Shown here: piece by piece, positions 15,301 to 30,300 of the stretch
Layout of the letters: each line of letters opens with the position of its first letter
Numbering within the stretch: the stretch's first letter is position 1
NCBI GenBank assembly: GCA_007922225.1
Contig: ML679963.1
Span: forward strand, 4,774,624-4,838,623
Source of the DNA: Emydura subglobosa
Taxonomy: Eukaryota > Chordata > Testudines > Chelidae
DNA: 64,000 nucleotides
Reading direction: 5' to 3'
Translations under genes and position numbers: made by a program
Notes under the pieces: model-generated
Told to the model about the DNA's origin: nothing
The model's database searches: none
What the model saw: the letters and a program-made list of their open reading frames with translations, nothing else

Positions 15301-18300
15301 TACCATACTTTTTCATATCTAGGTTTTTGACTCAATAGCCAAAGTAACCTTCAAATAATGTTGCTTTTTTGGAGCTTGATTGTGTATGGTGCTAAGCATT
15401 CTTTTCTCCTGTTGATTTGAGTGGAAATTCAGGATTCTTGGTACCACAAAGCGTTGGATCCTTTGAACCTCCTAGTTTAATTGTTTGTAATATTGGAATT
15501 TGAAAGCCAGAGAAACTCCAACATAAAAAAGTCTATGTACAGCTGCTACATCTCTTAATTGTATTAATAATAGACCTTACATTCTTCAAAGCATTAAATA
15601 TACATTAACCAACAAATTTGCGCAGCCCTGTTTGAAGAAGGTAGGTAAATGTTGTTGTTACCTCTCTTCAGATATTTCTGAGATTTGATCCTGTTTATTT
15701 ACAAAGAATTATACAAAGTCCTTTTTCTCTGTACACAGAAGGATGACACAACAGGGGGCAGTTTCCTTGCTCACAGTTCCAAGCCTGCCTTTCCACCAGT
15801 GTCTGCCCAAAAAGCTTTCTCCTTTGGCTTTCCCTCAGGACCACACTGCAAATGCCTTTCTTGCTGTCTTCTTATTTTGCTTACTACTTTCTCTGCTTTC
15901 TGCCTCTTTCTTTTTTTTACCCCCACACAGCTGCAGCCAAGTCAATTCTCAGCTTCTATGTTTGTATTCAGTCTAGTCTTTGGATGGTAGCTTCCATTGC
16001 TTCAGCTATCACTAAACAAAGGGGCATTTCATTGTTCACTCATTTAACTTGAATTTTAGGTGGCTAGCATGCTTAGCAGTTTCAATAAAGTCTGCGACTG
16101 CCTCTTGATCAGACAAATTTGCTGTAAATTACCCAATCTCCAGCATAACAATATTAATATTCTCATTTTACAGATGTGGCTAATGAGACGCAGGTGTTAA
16201 AGTAAAAGTTGTAAGTCTTGGTTACCTAAACTAAATCCACATATAGGTATCTAAATAAGAGGGTCTGCTTTTGAGAGGTGCTGAGTGCCCCATATCACCT
16301 GTTAACTTAATCTGGGATACTTGGACACCTCTGGAAAATCAGGTCTCTTAAGGTGTGTAAATATGGCTATAGGAACTCAAAGTTTTAAACTTGACTGAGC
16401 CTGCTAGGCCAAAGACTGCACATCAAATAAATAGCAAAGCCTGGATTAAAAACAGGGGAACTCTGGGGATTGTATAAAACATAAGTAACAACTACTGTTC
16501 TGTAATTCCTGCGTTTGGCCTCTGTACTGAGTGAACCATACCACTGCTTGTAAAATATTAAATTAAAAAATTAATTACAGTTGCAGCTTGAATAGTGGGT
16601 TGCTAGAAGTGAGGACAGAGCATATGGAAGTGTCAAGTATTGCGACTAGGTTTGAGGACAGACAACAGGTGACACTGGGATTTGGAGACAGGCAGACCAA
16701 CAGAAGATTCTGGAACCAGGAAGTTGTACAGTAAATATCAGGGAACAGAATAGCCACAAGAAATGTAGACTAAAAGGAGAAAGTAACAGAGAGAAGGAAA
16801 GAGCAACAGAGTAAGAAATGGGGAAAGATATAGGCAAAGCACCAAAATAATTTTTTAATTTTATTTTGTATAGAATTTTAAAATCAGTGGGCCATATACT
16901 GCTGGTGTTATTGAAGCAGTTATAACGGATCTCCAAACCAGCTTATATATATATATATATATTCTGCCAAAGCAGAATATTCTGCCAAAGCAGCATTGAC
17001 GTTTTCTGTATTTTGGCCAAGACTAGCCCCACTCATATAGCTTAAACTAAAATCAGGGATAATCTGCACTGAAGGCTGACAAAAAGGCCATTGCCAGGTC
17101 AGGGACTAGATAATAATATACATGTTATCCAGACCACCAATCCCAGATCATACCTAATAACACCCCTTTGTGGTTCTTGGCACAGAGGGTCTGCAGAAGG
17201 CTGCATAGAAATCATTCTGGGGAGTTGGAGCAGCACAAGGGGAGCCAGTGTAACACTGTAGAGTGGGGTTTTTTTTTTGTTTAATTTTCTTAATTGATTT
17301 TTCAGTATGCTATTATATTAAATTTACCTAAGTGATATAAGAGCTTAGCAGCATTTGACCTTCTGAGTATATTTCTTTCTGGGTGGATATACAGTATGCT
17401 ATTTTTTATATGTACTGCAAAATATAAAAACACTAGACAAATCAATTATATCTACAGACTTGACCCAGGGTCATTCCAATATCCAGCTAACTGTTTATGA
17501 TACATCCAAGGAAAAACATAGACAGAGAAACAGCCAAATGAGAAGAAAAAGGTAAATACTCAAATTATGATCTACGGAAATATTTTTGTGTCATTCATTG
17601 TTTGGATCCTGATATATTTATCATTGCATAATTGACATTGTGCTGAAATATGGTTCTAACAATTGCTTAAAGTTAAAAATTTGGGCAAAATATTAAATAG
17701 TTCAAATAATATTCTATATATAGAATTATTTGCCTATGATTACTATACAGATACATCTAATCCTGGTCTATTCCTTTTCAAATAAGTCTCATTTTTCAAC
17801 TTTACCAAGTTATCCATTTTTAGTATTCCGTGCTGCAGTGAAAATTTACTTCTGTAAATCTGGTTTGCTTGTAGATAGAGGCTGACACAGTAGATTTAGT
17901 ACAGCTGCAGAATTAATGTTCAAAACTCCCATGCTGCACAGTTTTCCCATATGCTACATAAAAATGCTACACACTCTCTCTCTCTAAGGCTGCTGTATTA
18001 GGGTGTTAACTGAGTTTATGCCTTCAGCTTGGTTAATGTTTTCATTTATATACAATACAGTTTTGCACAACCTCAGCCAAACAATGTACTGCAAAATAAT
18101 TTGCAGTAGAACTATAATAAATTTATACAAAGTATTGATTTAGCATTAATTTTCAGACTGTGAAAGTCAACGGATCATAAATCTGCAAATAAACTGGCCA
18201 AATGAAAGAGATAACTGACAAAAAAAATTAGTCACCAGAGAGTTGCCTGTGTTGTGTATGTGCTTTTTAGATAGTTACAAGAAAAAAAATATATTGGAGA

Positions 18301-21300
18301 AAGGTTCTGTAAATTATAAAATTAGTAACATAAAAATAACATAATACACTGAGAAATAGTCTATTTCAGTAAAATAGTGAAGAAAACCACCCAAGAATCT
18401 GAATTGTTGTCTTGAAATTCCGCTATTATAATTCAGTTAATACAAAACAATATCAGGGCTGCCTCCCCAGTTTTCAGTATTTTGGGGGGAAGGAGAGGCT
18501 TCAGAATGATCAAGAAGTTCCGGAAGACAGGTTTACATATTATGTTAGAAAGCAGGGGATTTTTGACTAGTTTAAATGCCAGATCTCCAAATCAGAGTTT
18601 AAGGCCAGAAGGAATCACCAGTCTTCTAGTCTGACCTCTTGTATATCACAGGACACCAACACCACACGCTAAACCCAATAACCGAAATTAGACCAAAATA
18701 GTACAGCCCACAGCAGAATAAACTATTATGTGCCACAGGCAAAGAATAGGACAGACTGAGGTGAACCAATGCTTGAGGCCCGTGCAATGGCAGGGAAATG
18801 ATTAATTGAGATATACTCAAATGATCCTAGCAAGTGACCCTCACCCACACACTGCAAAGGGAAGGGAAAAACCTTCAGGGTCACTGCCAGTCTGAGATGG
18901 GGGGAAATTCTTTCCTGACCTGACATATGGCAATAAATTAGACCCTGAGCATGTGAGTGACAACCAGCCAGCCAAGTAGCTGAGAGAGAATGCTTGGTAC
19001 CACCTCAAAGCCCAGGCCCTTCCCTATCCAATGTGCCATCTCCATTCATGGCCACCTCTGCTGCTCCAGAGGAAGGAGATAGGAAAAAACAACCTAGAAT
19101 ACTTGGGGATAGATGGGTGGAGAATCCCTTCCTGGCCCCTGTGGCCGACTGAAACCCTGAAGCATAGGCTTTTAGGAACATAAGACATAAATCAGAAGTG
19201 AGACCCAGGACTGCTGATATAAATCCTGTTGACATTAGTGGAATGACTATCACTGAATTCTGTGAGCTTTACATCAGGACCAAAATGGATCATGTCAGAA
19301 TTTACTCTTGGAGCTTTCTTTGTTCTTTAATTGATTTGAACTGTGTGCTTTTACCGTTTATGATATGAAACCAGCCCCTGAAGAGCTTAGTCCTGCAAGT
19401 TGAACACCCTCAACTCTCATTTACTTTTAAGAAAATTAAGGTCAATCAGTCACCAATTCAGCATAGAATTTAAGCACATATTTAACTTTAAGGATATGCT
19501 AGATTCCATTTGACTTCTAAACCTATACTCAGCCAACTAGACTTATTTCTGATAAATGCACATTTTTGAAAAATTAGCCCAAATGTTCTTATAAGTTGGT
19601 GAAGAGCATTACAGTGTAATGTGTGGAAAACTTGGTCATCCACAAATGTTAATTTTACAGACTTGGAAATGCTGAGCTGTAATGGGGAAAATTTTAAAAG
19701 TGGAAGTCAGTGGGACTTATGCTCCTAAGTACCTGGGATACTTTTGAAAACATCACTATATGTCTTTAATTTACAGTTGCTGACAAGGTTTGAAACTGCT
19801 ATCATAAACTGCTTTCTAATAATATTTTAGTTGTTTATAAATTCTTGATTTTACAGATGTTTGTGACTACCTAACAAAAATGTAAAAGAAATGTAATACC
19901 TTTTAATAGATAATTTACCTTAAGAAAGTATAACATTTTGTTGTTGTTAATGTTCTAGTATAAAGTCCTGTGTTTCTTCGTATTTGTTAGGCTTCAAGAG
20001 TCTGTCTTTCTGTATGCACCTTGGATCCCATATAATTCCTCTACCGCATTACCAGATCCTACACCATTAAACTGTCCATTTGTTCTATATATAGATGCAC
20101 TCCATTATATCCCTGATAATGCAACAATAACAAAGGTAAGCTTTGGTATTACTGTGGTTTCACGTTTAATTGATGTATAGAGATATTCATGCTATATAAT
20201 AAGGCCCCAGGAGACAATAGGGGCAGCAGCAGCTATGATGATGAAGTTTGCTTCTTCCAGTTCACCTTTTTGGCTATCCCACTGTCTCTTCCAGTGATCC
20301 CAGAAGAAACAGTATCCAACAAGAGATGGCAGCCTCATTCCATTAAAAGTAAACAATCAAAACACATTTTGGTGATTTAAACTATAAACATTTCCTACCA
20401 TTTTCTAGAATCTTTCACCATGTTATGTGAACCACTGATTTTACCAGGAGTCTTAAAGACCTCTATCACAGCACTTTTAGCTTATAGAATCCCAGTTTGT
20501 ATGAATATGTCTGTCTCCAAATTTCCTGATTTTATAAACAATTTATACAATGGAGTGAGTCTGACTTCACTTAAATTGGATTACATTGAACGTAGGTCTC
20601 TGCACAATGGAGTCAGAGGACCTTTTCTGGACTTCTTCTTGCTCCATTGCTGCTGCTACTGGTTGTTGTTACCTATACTTTGTTACACTGACTTCACTAA
20701 CAGCCTTCATGAAGTAAGGACTATTCATGTGAGAACAGTTTCACAGGACTGGGCCCCAAATTTGGTAATTTGTTATGAAATTGGTGAAAAACCAGGTAAT
20801 CTGTGTAGTACATATTGTTTCTTCCTGAGGGACAGAGTCTTGCCTTATAGATGAGGTAGTTATGTTAAGCAGTTAAAAACTTCAAAAAGATGTTGGATCA
20901 GTAAATTATCTCTACTCATTACCTTTTAGTTGCCTGTCCAACAAGTGTTTGCATTAGGTTTCTGTTAATGCCTTGTCTGAGTTGTTGTAAAGAAGTCACC
21001 AAATTAGTTAGATGGACACTATGGGATCTGATGGGATCTAAACTAGGAAATCTAGGTGACGGTGATTCATAAATCTTTAAAATTAGATTTTTATTTTTTT
21101 TTTTTTTGATAGTGGGGTTAAAAATAATTTGATTCCAGACCTCAAAGACTTATTGTACCAGGTTTATTAGGACTGCCAAATCAGTTATATAGTTTTCCCC
21201 CAAGCAGAAAGTATTCTGTTTGGATCTAAGTCATTTTCAGGACTGAATAAAAAGTGACCCCAATGTTCATTCAGCCCTCTTTGTGTTCTGACACAAATAT

Positions 21301-24300
21301 GAAGCATGGCCCTAATAAATATGTCTGAGCTATTTTAAAAACTAAGCAGAACAGAAAGACACACATGGCTGATGTTGATGGAAAGACTGTGGATAATACA
21401 ATGAAGAAATCTTTCAAGGACTTTTTATCCTAGAGAAAAAATGCTAAAGCCAGGGAGAGATTGGGTTGTTTGTTGTGTAGTAATGCTTACATAATCCTTG
21501 AAATTCTTTTGTTTTAAACTTTATTAAGTTCTGGACTCTTGAAATGATGTGGCTTACTCACATCAGATCCATCCCTTTTATTTTATTCTCTGCTCTTTTT
21601 TGGTTTTGAGCATACCCTCAACATGTCACACTCTTTGGGCTCATGTATTGTATTATGTTAATTACTCCAGAGAATTGCAGTGCATTGAGTTTTTCTGAAA
21701 TAAAGGTTTCAAAGTCAAAATCTGCCCTCAGATTTGCATGTAAAATGCCTGCTCAAGTAAATGGAAGTTGCAAACATATATAAGGAAGAATTTGGCTTTG
21801 TGATTTGAAAATTAAGTCCGAAGACCTACAATGTAGGTTTCCAAAAAGGTTGTATGGAAGTTTCTTTAGGTATTATTTTAGTACTGTACAGATAAAACCA
21901 AGCTCCCAAGTACAAAATCCTCTTCTAATAGAAAATTAATTTTAAAATTAATTTTCTATGTCCAAAAGTACAGAAAACAAGATTAAGTAAAAAAAAAAAT
22001 TAATAAAGCACATTGAAAATTAACTTTTTCCCTCCTAGGTAACAGGGCAAATCAAGAATTCAGGACTGAATAGCTTACCTGATATTATGGCATTTCCACT
22101 TCTTAATAGTTCATCTCGAAATCCAGAATTCCAGTACCGAATAGTCTTAAATGGAGATGATCCAAAAGTAATGGATATCAATACGCATGTTCTTTTTCAA
22201 GTTCATACAGTGGATGCGGATTCTGGAGACCTTGTTATAATAGGTATATTAAGCAAGTATTACCTAGCCCTCTTTCTTTCTCTGTCATTTTCCTTTGCTC
22301 CTCACTATACCTTCTGATGTTTGTGTCTTCTAAAGTATAAAGCACAGAGTTTTATTTTATAGCACATGCAAGCTATTGAAATGCACCTCCTTAGGGATTG
22401 TGAGTATCACAACTAGCAGAACCCTGAGAATAAAGTAGCACAAACATTTTTATATATAGCATAGAAAATTAGTACAGACAAATATTTTAAACTGTAATAC
22501 AGTTAGTTCCCAACTAAAATATAATATTTCAATTACTGTTACTCCACCTGATTTACGTCGTCTAGTCAACTTTATTTTGCTCCTAACAATTTGAAAGAAT
22601 ATGTGCAAATGGCAAAATAATAATAAAACTTTTTAACTGTTCACTTCCAAGCATTCTAATTTTTTTATTTAAACGTATGGAAGTTTTGTAAAGAAACTGT
22701 ACCATTGGTTTTGCATGTTAGCTGGACCCCATTAAAAACACCCTTTCAGCCTTAACTCTTTTTAAATTAAGTTTATTCTTTAGAAAATATATTCTTAAAT
22801 GTGGACTCCACTTGTACATGTAGACAGGGTCTTCCATCTGAATGTCTCAGAGGGGTAGCCGTGTTAGTCTGTATACAGCAAAAACAACGAGAGTCCTGTA
22901 GCGCTTTAAAGACTAACCAATTTAATTTCTGCAGCCCATGAAAGCTTATGCCTGCAGAAATTAAATTTGTTAGTCTTTAAAGTACTACAGGACTCTCGTT
23001 GTTTCATCTGAATGTCATAACTATGAAAAAAAAGACAGATTATCTGAGAAGACAGTGACATTTTTTATTCTCTCTACTGCACTGACATAAAACAATTTAT
23101 ATTTGTAGGTCACTTGGGGGAAAAAGACAGATTTTTTTTGTTTTAAATTAAACAGCAATTTGATAAGGATCTTCTTGAGTATAGTACTACTCACAGTGAG
23201 TCCGGTTGGCAGCATCTGACCCTATAAAATCCTCTCCACAGAATTTGTGCATAAACCATGTACATTGTTTTTGCCATAATTATTTACATAATTTAGTGAA
23301 AGAAGAAAATGTATTCGGACGCAACAATTAAAGGAACACAAATCACAACAAAACAAATCTAGGTATTTTCTAAACGTTTATAGTACTAAACAGGAGTAGT
23401 TAAGGGGAAAGGGAGTCACAGCAGCCTTTATACATGAAAGAAGTGATAGAGATCCTGAGACCTGGCCTTGTCAGAGTCATCTTTTACAACATCCCATGAA
23501 AAGTCAACCCCACTTTTGGATAATCTGGGTATTTCTAAATGTGACACTTGTGCAGTTTCTCCATGGACCTAATCTTCTTCATCCATTCAGTTGTTAAGGG
23601 GAATATTGGAAACCTTCAAGAGAAGACCACATACTGAAAACAAACAAATGCACTGTAAAATCTTTAGTGTAGTTTTCCCTCTACTTTATGTTTATAGGAA
23701 ACTCTGTGATACGTGTGTTTAATGATGATGGGAAGCTAAATGTAGGAGGATTTCAATTAAGACTGAGAGGAGGGATTCCAACCCAGGAACCAGCAGCTCT
23801 TACACCATCTGCATTAAATCAGTATCCAATCATTCCCTGCTGCACCATACTACTTCGATTTTTACCATACACTCAGGCAAGTACATAGAGTTTCAGCCAT
23901 AATAGTTACTTGTCTGCTTGAAATGCATGCTGCACTGTGGAAATCAGTCCCATATGCCTTATCTAGATCAGAATTTAAAGGTGTGATGTTAGCTCCTGTT
24001 AGCTAATGTTTGCTAATAAATACATTTTAAAAGTTTAATGTAGACAAGGCACACCATCCTTTTAACACTTGCTAAATTAGTTGAGTTAAATCCTAAGGAG
24101 GAGCCTTGGAGGTGCCCTAGTCTTTAACTTGACTAGAGAAGCATGTGATAGAAACACTGCGCCTTGTCTACATTAGAGTTTTAATATATTTTTATTGCCA
24201 CATCCTAAAATCATTCCTTTACATCCTAGTGTAGGCAAGGGAGTTGCATGACTGCTTGAAATCACAGTCTTTGAGACTGAAGTGTACTGTACCTAGATGT

Positions 24301-27300
24301 GACACAGTGTAAGTGCACTAACAAGTACCGAATACACAAGGGACTAATTCCCATCTTCACCTTCCCTTCCATTTTCACAGATACAGGGTAGGGGCTGTTA
24401 GAGAGGTTTTTGAGAGACAGAAAGAGCAGGCTGTGGGAAAGCAGGGCTCTAAAACCCCAAGTCTAAGGGCTTCACAAATCTGAAATTTGAGAATCTTTGC
24501 TGTTTATGCTTTTGCTTATGGTTAATTTATTTTTTATTTTTGCTGACAAAGATTTACTCCTGTTGAGATATAATTGCTGATTGCATTTGTTAATTTCTCC
24601 TGAGTCATCCTATCAATTTACATCAAAACCTTGTAGTTTGACAGTGTTTTTACAGTTTTCAGTGCCAGCCCCAAACTACTTGATGGGATATTACTTCTCA
24701 AATGATGCTAAGCCCAGTAATTCAGAGCTAAACATTATATCCAGCTTTCAAAAGGACAACAGCTTCCCAAAACTTGTACAAGACATGGCAATACATTTAA
24801 TTGACAAAGAAAAAAGGAAAGGTATGAAAACAAATTATTGGTACATAGTTCACAAATGTTCTTCCTGCTATTATTTGATTTACAAACCATAACACAATAT
24901 GATTTATACCTAAGCTCTCTTTATCATTTACTAACACTGAGCCAAATCTGTTCTCAGATACTCATATGCAGCTCCCATGAATCCAATAATAAAGGGAGCT
25001 GCATATGAATATCTGAATATATTTGGCACACTGTTTTTACTAAGTAATATGTGTATTTGAAGCTAATCAACTTATTGTTCCTAATTGATTAGGAAGCACT
25101 CAAGAATAGTAGTTTCATATGGAAGTATTATTATTCATGGGCACTATCTAAAGGATGCATGGCAAGGTAGAATTTAAAATAATCCTGATTTGATTGTCAC
25201 ACTTTAAATTTAATCTTAACTAAACATCTATCTGTTAAAAACTTAGCCTGAGAGACTTAAATTAGGAACTCTATGTATACATGCAGCATGTTCCTATGTC
25301 TTGATGCCAGGTTGCTGAGAAGATCTGGTATTTACCTGCTGAGAGAAGCAAGTACCTAATTTCCTCCTACTAACATCAATTGGGTGTGGGTGCCCACTGT
25401 TATTTTGAGAGACCTGCCCACTCCTGGCATGGTTCATGAAACCATATCCTGACATCACAAGGCCTGGCAGAAAAGTTTCAGCCACACGTTTAGCAGTTGC
25501 AGGATGGTGAAGGACTGTGCATTATATAAGATATATAAGATGTCAGTGTTTATTTCTGCAGTTACACTTGATGGTTTGGAAGCATGGTATGTAGAAAGGT
25601 TGAATGAAAAAAGACATTCGCGACCAGAACACTTTCCAAAATATATCAACATACATCATGCAGTCCGCTATCGGCAGGAAGCAGGTATCCACATAAAGGT
25701 CAAACAAGCTTTTGGACTTAAAGGTGATTACAGATACTCAAAGATTATTATTTGTGTTTTATTTCTTTTAATAAGCAATACTATTTAAAAAAACAAACAA
25801 ACAAAATTTTTCAGTATAACCAAAATTCCCCATGATGGTCAATGTGCTTGTGATGCTTTTGCAGCATCTGTAAGTTTGCTCAGGTAGTTTGTGATATGTC
25901 TTTATTGCAAGTACCTCAGAAGAATGTATAGTAATGAAATAAAGTAGAATCCTAAAGTAAAATAAAACAAAATGGCTAATTAACAGTATGATTGAAACGA
26001 GAGAGATGTCATTTGATGTTTTAATAATAATTATGATTTTGGGAGTTCTTATTCCTATTGACAATGAATTTCACAGACAAGGAACATAAAATCCATGCAC
26101 CTGAGCATTGGGGGGCAAATCCTGCCAGCCCTCAATAGTCCAGTGGAATCAGGTGGTTCTGCTGCATTGGGTGTATTTTTGAAGCCAACATAGAGAACCT
26201 GCATCATCAGCATGTGGAAGAGCTGTGTTCCATAAGGGGCTCCCCAGATTCCCAGTTGGCAGGGTTTTTCTCTTTTGATGAGATCAATGAATTTGCAATT
26301 TTATTCATCTATTGGCCATTTCCCCCAAGTGCCTGAGGAAGCATGATTCCTCTCCCTCAGCCTCCACTGTATTCCTCAGTATACCACATTATTATTTGGA
26401 CTTTGCTATGTGGACAGGATTTGTCCCTAAAAGACCAGGTTGTCTCACTGACAATCTATCTAACTTAATGTAAAAGTTATAAGTAGCAAAATAGTTGAAC
26501 TTCTTAGTATTTTATATGCCTAATCATAAACATGTACAAATTAATCTTCTGTGCTGCCTATTTTTTATGCAGCTGATGGATATTATGTAAATGTGTTAGC
26601 CAGAGTCCTTAAGGGAGCTGCAAGCATGCATTTGGCTGAGTTACCTCAACAGTGGGGAGGAGAAGAAAAACTTCTAACTAGCCAACTTGATTTCACAAGT
26701 CTACAGAGATCACCAAGGTGGACTGATCCATCTGTGGTATGTAATAACTACCTCTTTGCATTTGCTCCCTACAAACGATCTAGAGAGGATATTCACAGAT
26801 ATTTTTCACTTTTAAATAATGAGAAAACAAACTTATCTGAGGTCCAGGGGTAATAGTTGAGCTGAAAACCCAAACTTACGTAGATATGGTTCAGTTTTCT
26901 ATGCCAGCTATTATCTGGTACTTGGTATATAATATTCATAGAGAATGTCACATGATGACTGGACCCTGTGATTAAAAATAGGTACAGCTACCCCATACCA
27001 GAGCAGATGTGCTCCCAGTTAAACCAATTAAGGGGACTATAAAGAGTCAGAGGGAGCTCAGTGAAGGAAGAGCTAAAAGGGAACTGGGGAGTGAAGCTCC
27101 AGGGAAAGAGGGTCTCATGAAGTGGTCCCTGAAGAAGGGTGTTGAGTCTGGGGAAGAAGACCCAGCTGAGACAGCACCTCAAGGAGGAAGGGCTGGGTGG
27201 AAGATTCATTTTCTGTTTGCTTGTTTTTGGAACTTTGTAAATAAAGAAACCAGACCCCAGGAAGGGCTGTGATTGAGTGAGAGAGATTGTGTGGAGTTTA

Positions 27301-30300
27301 AGGAGCCCTGAAGAAGGAGAAAACAGAGCATGGCACTGCAGAGGCATCCTTGCCATGGTACAGGGAAAGACAAAGCAGTCTTATTTTCATCTAGTGACCA
27401 GTTTCTCAGTAGCTTGATGAATTAGGTCTATTTCTATTTGCATTGGGACATATATATTCTTTTTTATCAAAATAAACGTTATACTCTAAGTAAGGGCTGC
27501 ACTTGTTACTAAAAGTGAGTGCTGCTTTCGAGTACACTGTAGCTACAAATCAATGTGGGTTTGTGCTCAACAGCAGTTAACATACTAATTATTAAAGTAT
27601 CTTTTTTCATTTTTACAGAATTTTTAATAGCATTGTAGACCAGGCTGATAGCACAGCCTATTCTTAAGGTTGCCAGACACTTCCCATCATAAGACCCTGA
27701 TTTCTCTGTCTGCCCATGCTCAGTAGAGACTTAGAGTTTCACAGTTAAAATCTCAGAAGATTCCATCCTCATTGAGCATGCTCCAGCTCTTCACTGCACC
27801 TACATATGCCTGGACTATTCATACGCCATCTCTGGGCTACTGGGGCAAAGATGGTCTCAAGTTGGGCACCCAGAAAATGAGAAACATACAGTTAGTGACC
27901 AAGTGTTGAAAAGTTTGGTTTAAGTGACCTGCCTAGTATCACATAGGAATTCTGTGGCAGAGGCAGGGATAGAATCCATTTATCCAGAACAACACTCAGC
28001 TTCCCATAACCATGAGATTATTCTTTCTCTTCTTGCAATTCCCTGCTTCATTCACTACACACCTTCCAACTTCTGCAACAAATGAGGCAGGGGTCCTACA
28101 CACAACAGTCTCCTTCACTACTCAAACCTGATTAATTGTTAGAGCAGGTGCATCCTGTGCACTGAATGAAGCAAGAGATCCTGGTGGAAAAATAGTATGT
28201 GATCATGTAATTAAAGCCATATCATAATTCGTATGGACAGGGTGACCAAATTAAGTTTGTTCAGGCAGTTCCTAACTTTTGAGTTCTTGACTTGGCGACC
28301 TTAACGTTCTTTTAATGTAGTTTTTGTATGTAATATATATTTACAATAGAATAAAATAATTGAATGTAGTAGATCAATATGCTTGAGATCATTTAGTTTC
28401 TATAACCCAAACAGTTTAAACCATTAGAAAATAGGAGTGAAATCATTACTGTCCCTGTGTGGGTTCACTTGTGGGGGGAGGGAGAAGGTGCACAGAAACC
28501 CTTTCTCCCTTCCAAGAACACCCAAATGCTACATATCAAAAAGCAGCTGTTTGTGCTTCATGAGCAAAAGTATGGGGGTCCTGCTAGTATTGCTGACAGC
28601 ACTACAAATTCCAGATCAACCAGGCCTGGCCCCTTGCATGCCAGCTAATGCACCAGAAAGAGAGTAAGCACGTGCCGTGCCTTCTAAAGATGTATGTAGC
28701 TGTGCTGTTACTAAGGATGTTTCCTCCATTGGGCTGGAGGCATTATGGTTTACATAGGCATAATGCCTTTCTCTGCAACCACTGTTGCTCACACCACTCC
28801 AGTGCTCCACTGGATTTCAGAGACACCATTTAGCCTGTTTTACATTCTCTTTACCTCTGGATCATTTGTCATTTGTGGTGTTACACTGTATTCACCTTGA
28901 GTAAATACAACAAAAGGTTGGCATCCTAAAGAAAAATGTCATAATTTGGCTTCCCAGTTCCTCAAATGTATGAGGATTTTCTCTGCTACAGTTTGGAATT
29001 CTCTCTTCTTACATACAGAAGTCTACTTATAGCTACTCTAGTAATAAGGATATATCCTCATATTTCTAAAGTCTCCTTACATGACTGGCACAAATTAACA
29101 GTAGCAAGATTCCTGAGATGCAGTTTTTAATAGAATCTGCCCCCTCCCGCCCCCCCCAAATGGAGCTAAATATTGATTTTTCACAAATGGAATATTTGTT
29201 TCAAAATTACAGGCCTAATCCTGGGCAATCTGTCTAAGCAGTTATTGTACACCCAGGCCAGTAGTATCTAGCTGCCAAGTGAGCAAAGGGCTGGTTGGAA
29301 AGGCTTTCTTTGCTTGACTCTGCACTGCAACACAGAAAGACTAAGGAACGTAATCCTCATGCCTGTGTTTCAAGACCAAGGCATCAGCATATAGCCATAC
29401 CAAGGCCAACTGCTATTAGGTATTGAGCGGGAGTAATGGATAAATAAAAATATACACATCCCCCTTTACTGCATTTCAGACTCTGGCTCCCAATCAGTCA
29501 CCAAGTCCAGTAAAGAGACCAGCTATTTAAACTCTATGCTCTTTACTAAAAAGGTTCCTCCTGACCCCAAAGGGTCAGCCACAGTACCAGTTCAATATAA
29601 GTTTAGATCTTACCCAAAATACCACGCTGCCAGTCAATCCTTTAGTAACTAAAACTAAAGGTTTATTATAAAAAGAAAGAAACAAACTATAAGAGAAATG
29701 TTAAAGGATTAAAGTAATCAGATACATACAAATGATTTGAAAGTCCATATACATCAAATTTATAGGAGAATTATGAAGTTTGCAGGCTTGTACAGTCCCT
29801 CTGGTATATATTCAGTACCTGGATTGGTCTCAGTCCTTTGTTTCACAGCTTCAGTTCAGTTGCAAGTGAATTGATCCAGAGGTAGATAGGTGGCTGAAGC
29901 TGAACAGGTTTGAAGACAAATTGGATTCCAAGGCTTCTGCCTTATATATCCTCTGGCCCTTGCCATGCTGCTTGTGGAATTTTACAGGAACCAAAATAGA
30001 GTCCGGAGTCAAATGGGCAAGCCCTGGTGAATCATCAGGTATATCCCTGGCTTCTCCCTCTGGGCCCCTTGCACCTGGGAATGTCTAAATGGGCAATTAA
30101 GCAGGCTATTGTTCTGCAGCCATCCTGTCTGGAATGTGTCCCAGACAGCACAATTTGAAATACAGATATCTTAAACATATCCATAACTTCCATTACACAT
30201 GTAACATATGAACATAAACATTATCATCTTAGTTAGCACATTATAGCCTTTCTAACAGTACTTGACATGGCATATCTTACATGAATTATTATGATTTTGA

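Noticed and set aside
20420..20854. 144-codon frame in intron 12
   Set aside because: The composition is unremarkable, with no domain, splice support or phase fit with the neighbouring exons.
23871..23878. Possible GC-AG intron donor (CTCAG|GCAAGT) at the end of exon 14
   Set aside because: Using it makes the next exon hit TGA within seven codons. The GT four bases further keeps the frame open.
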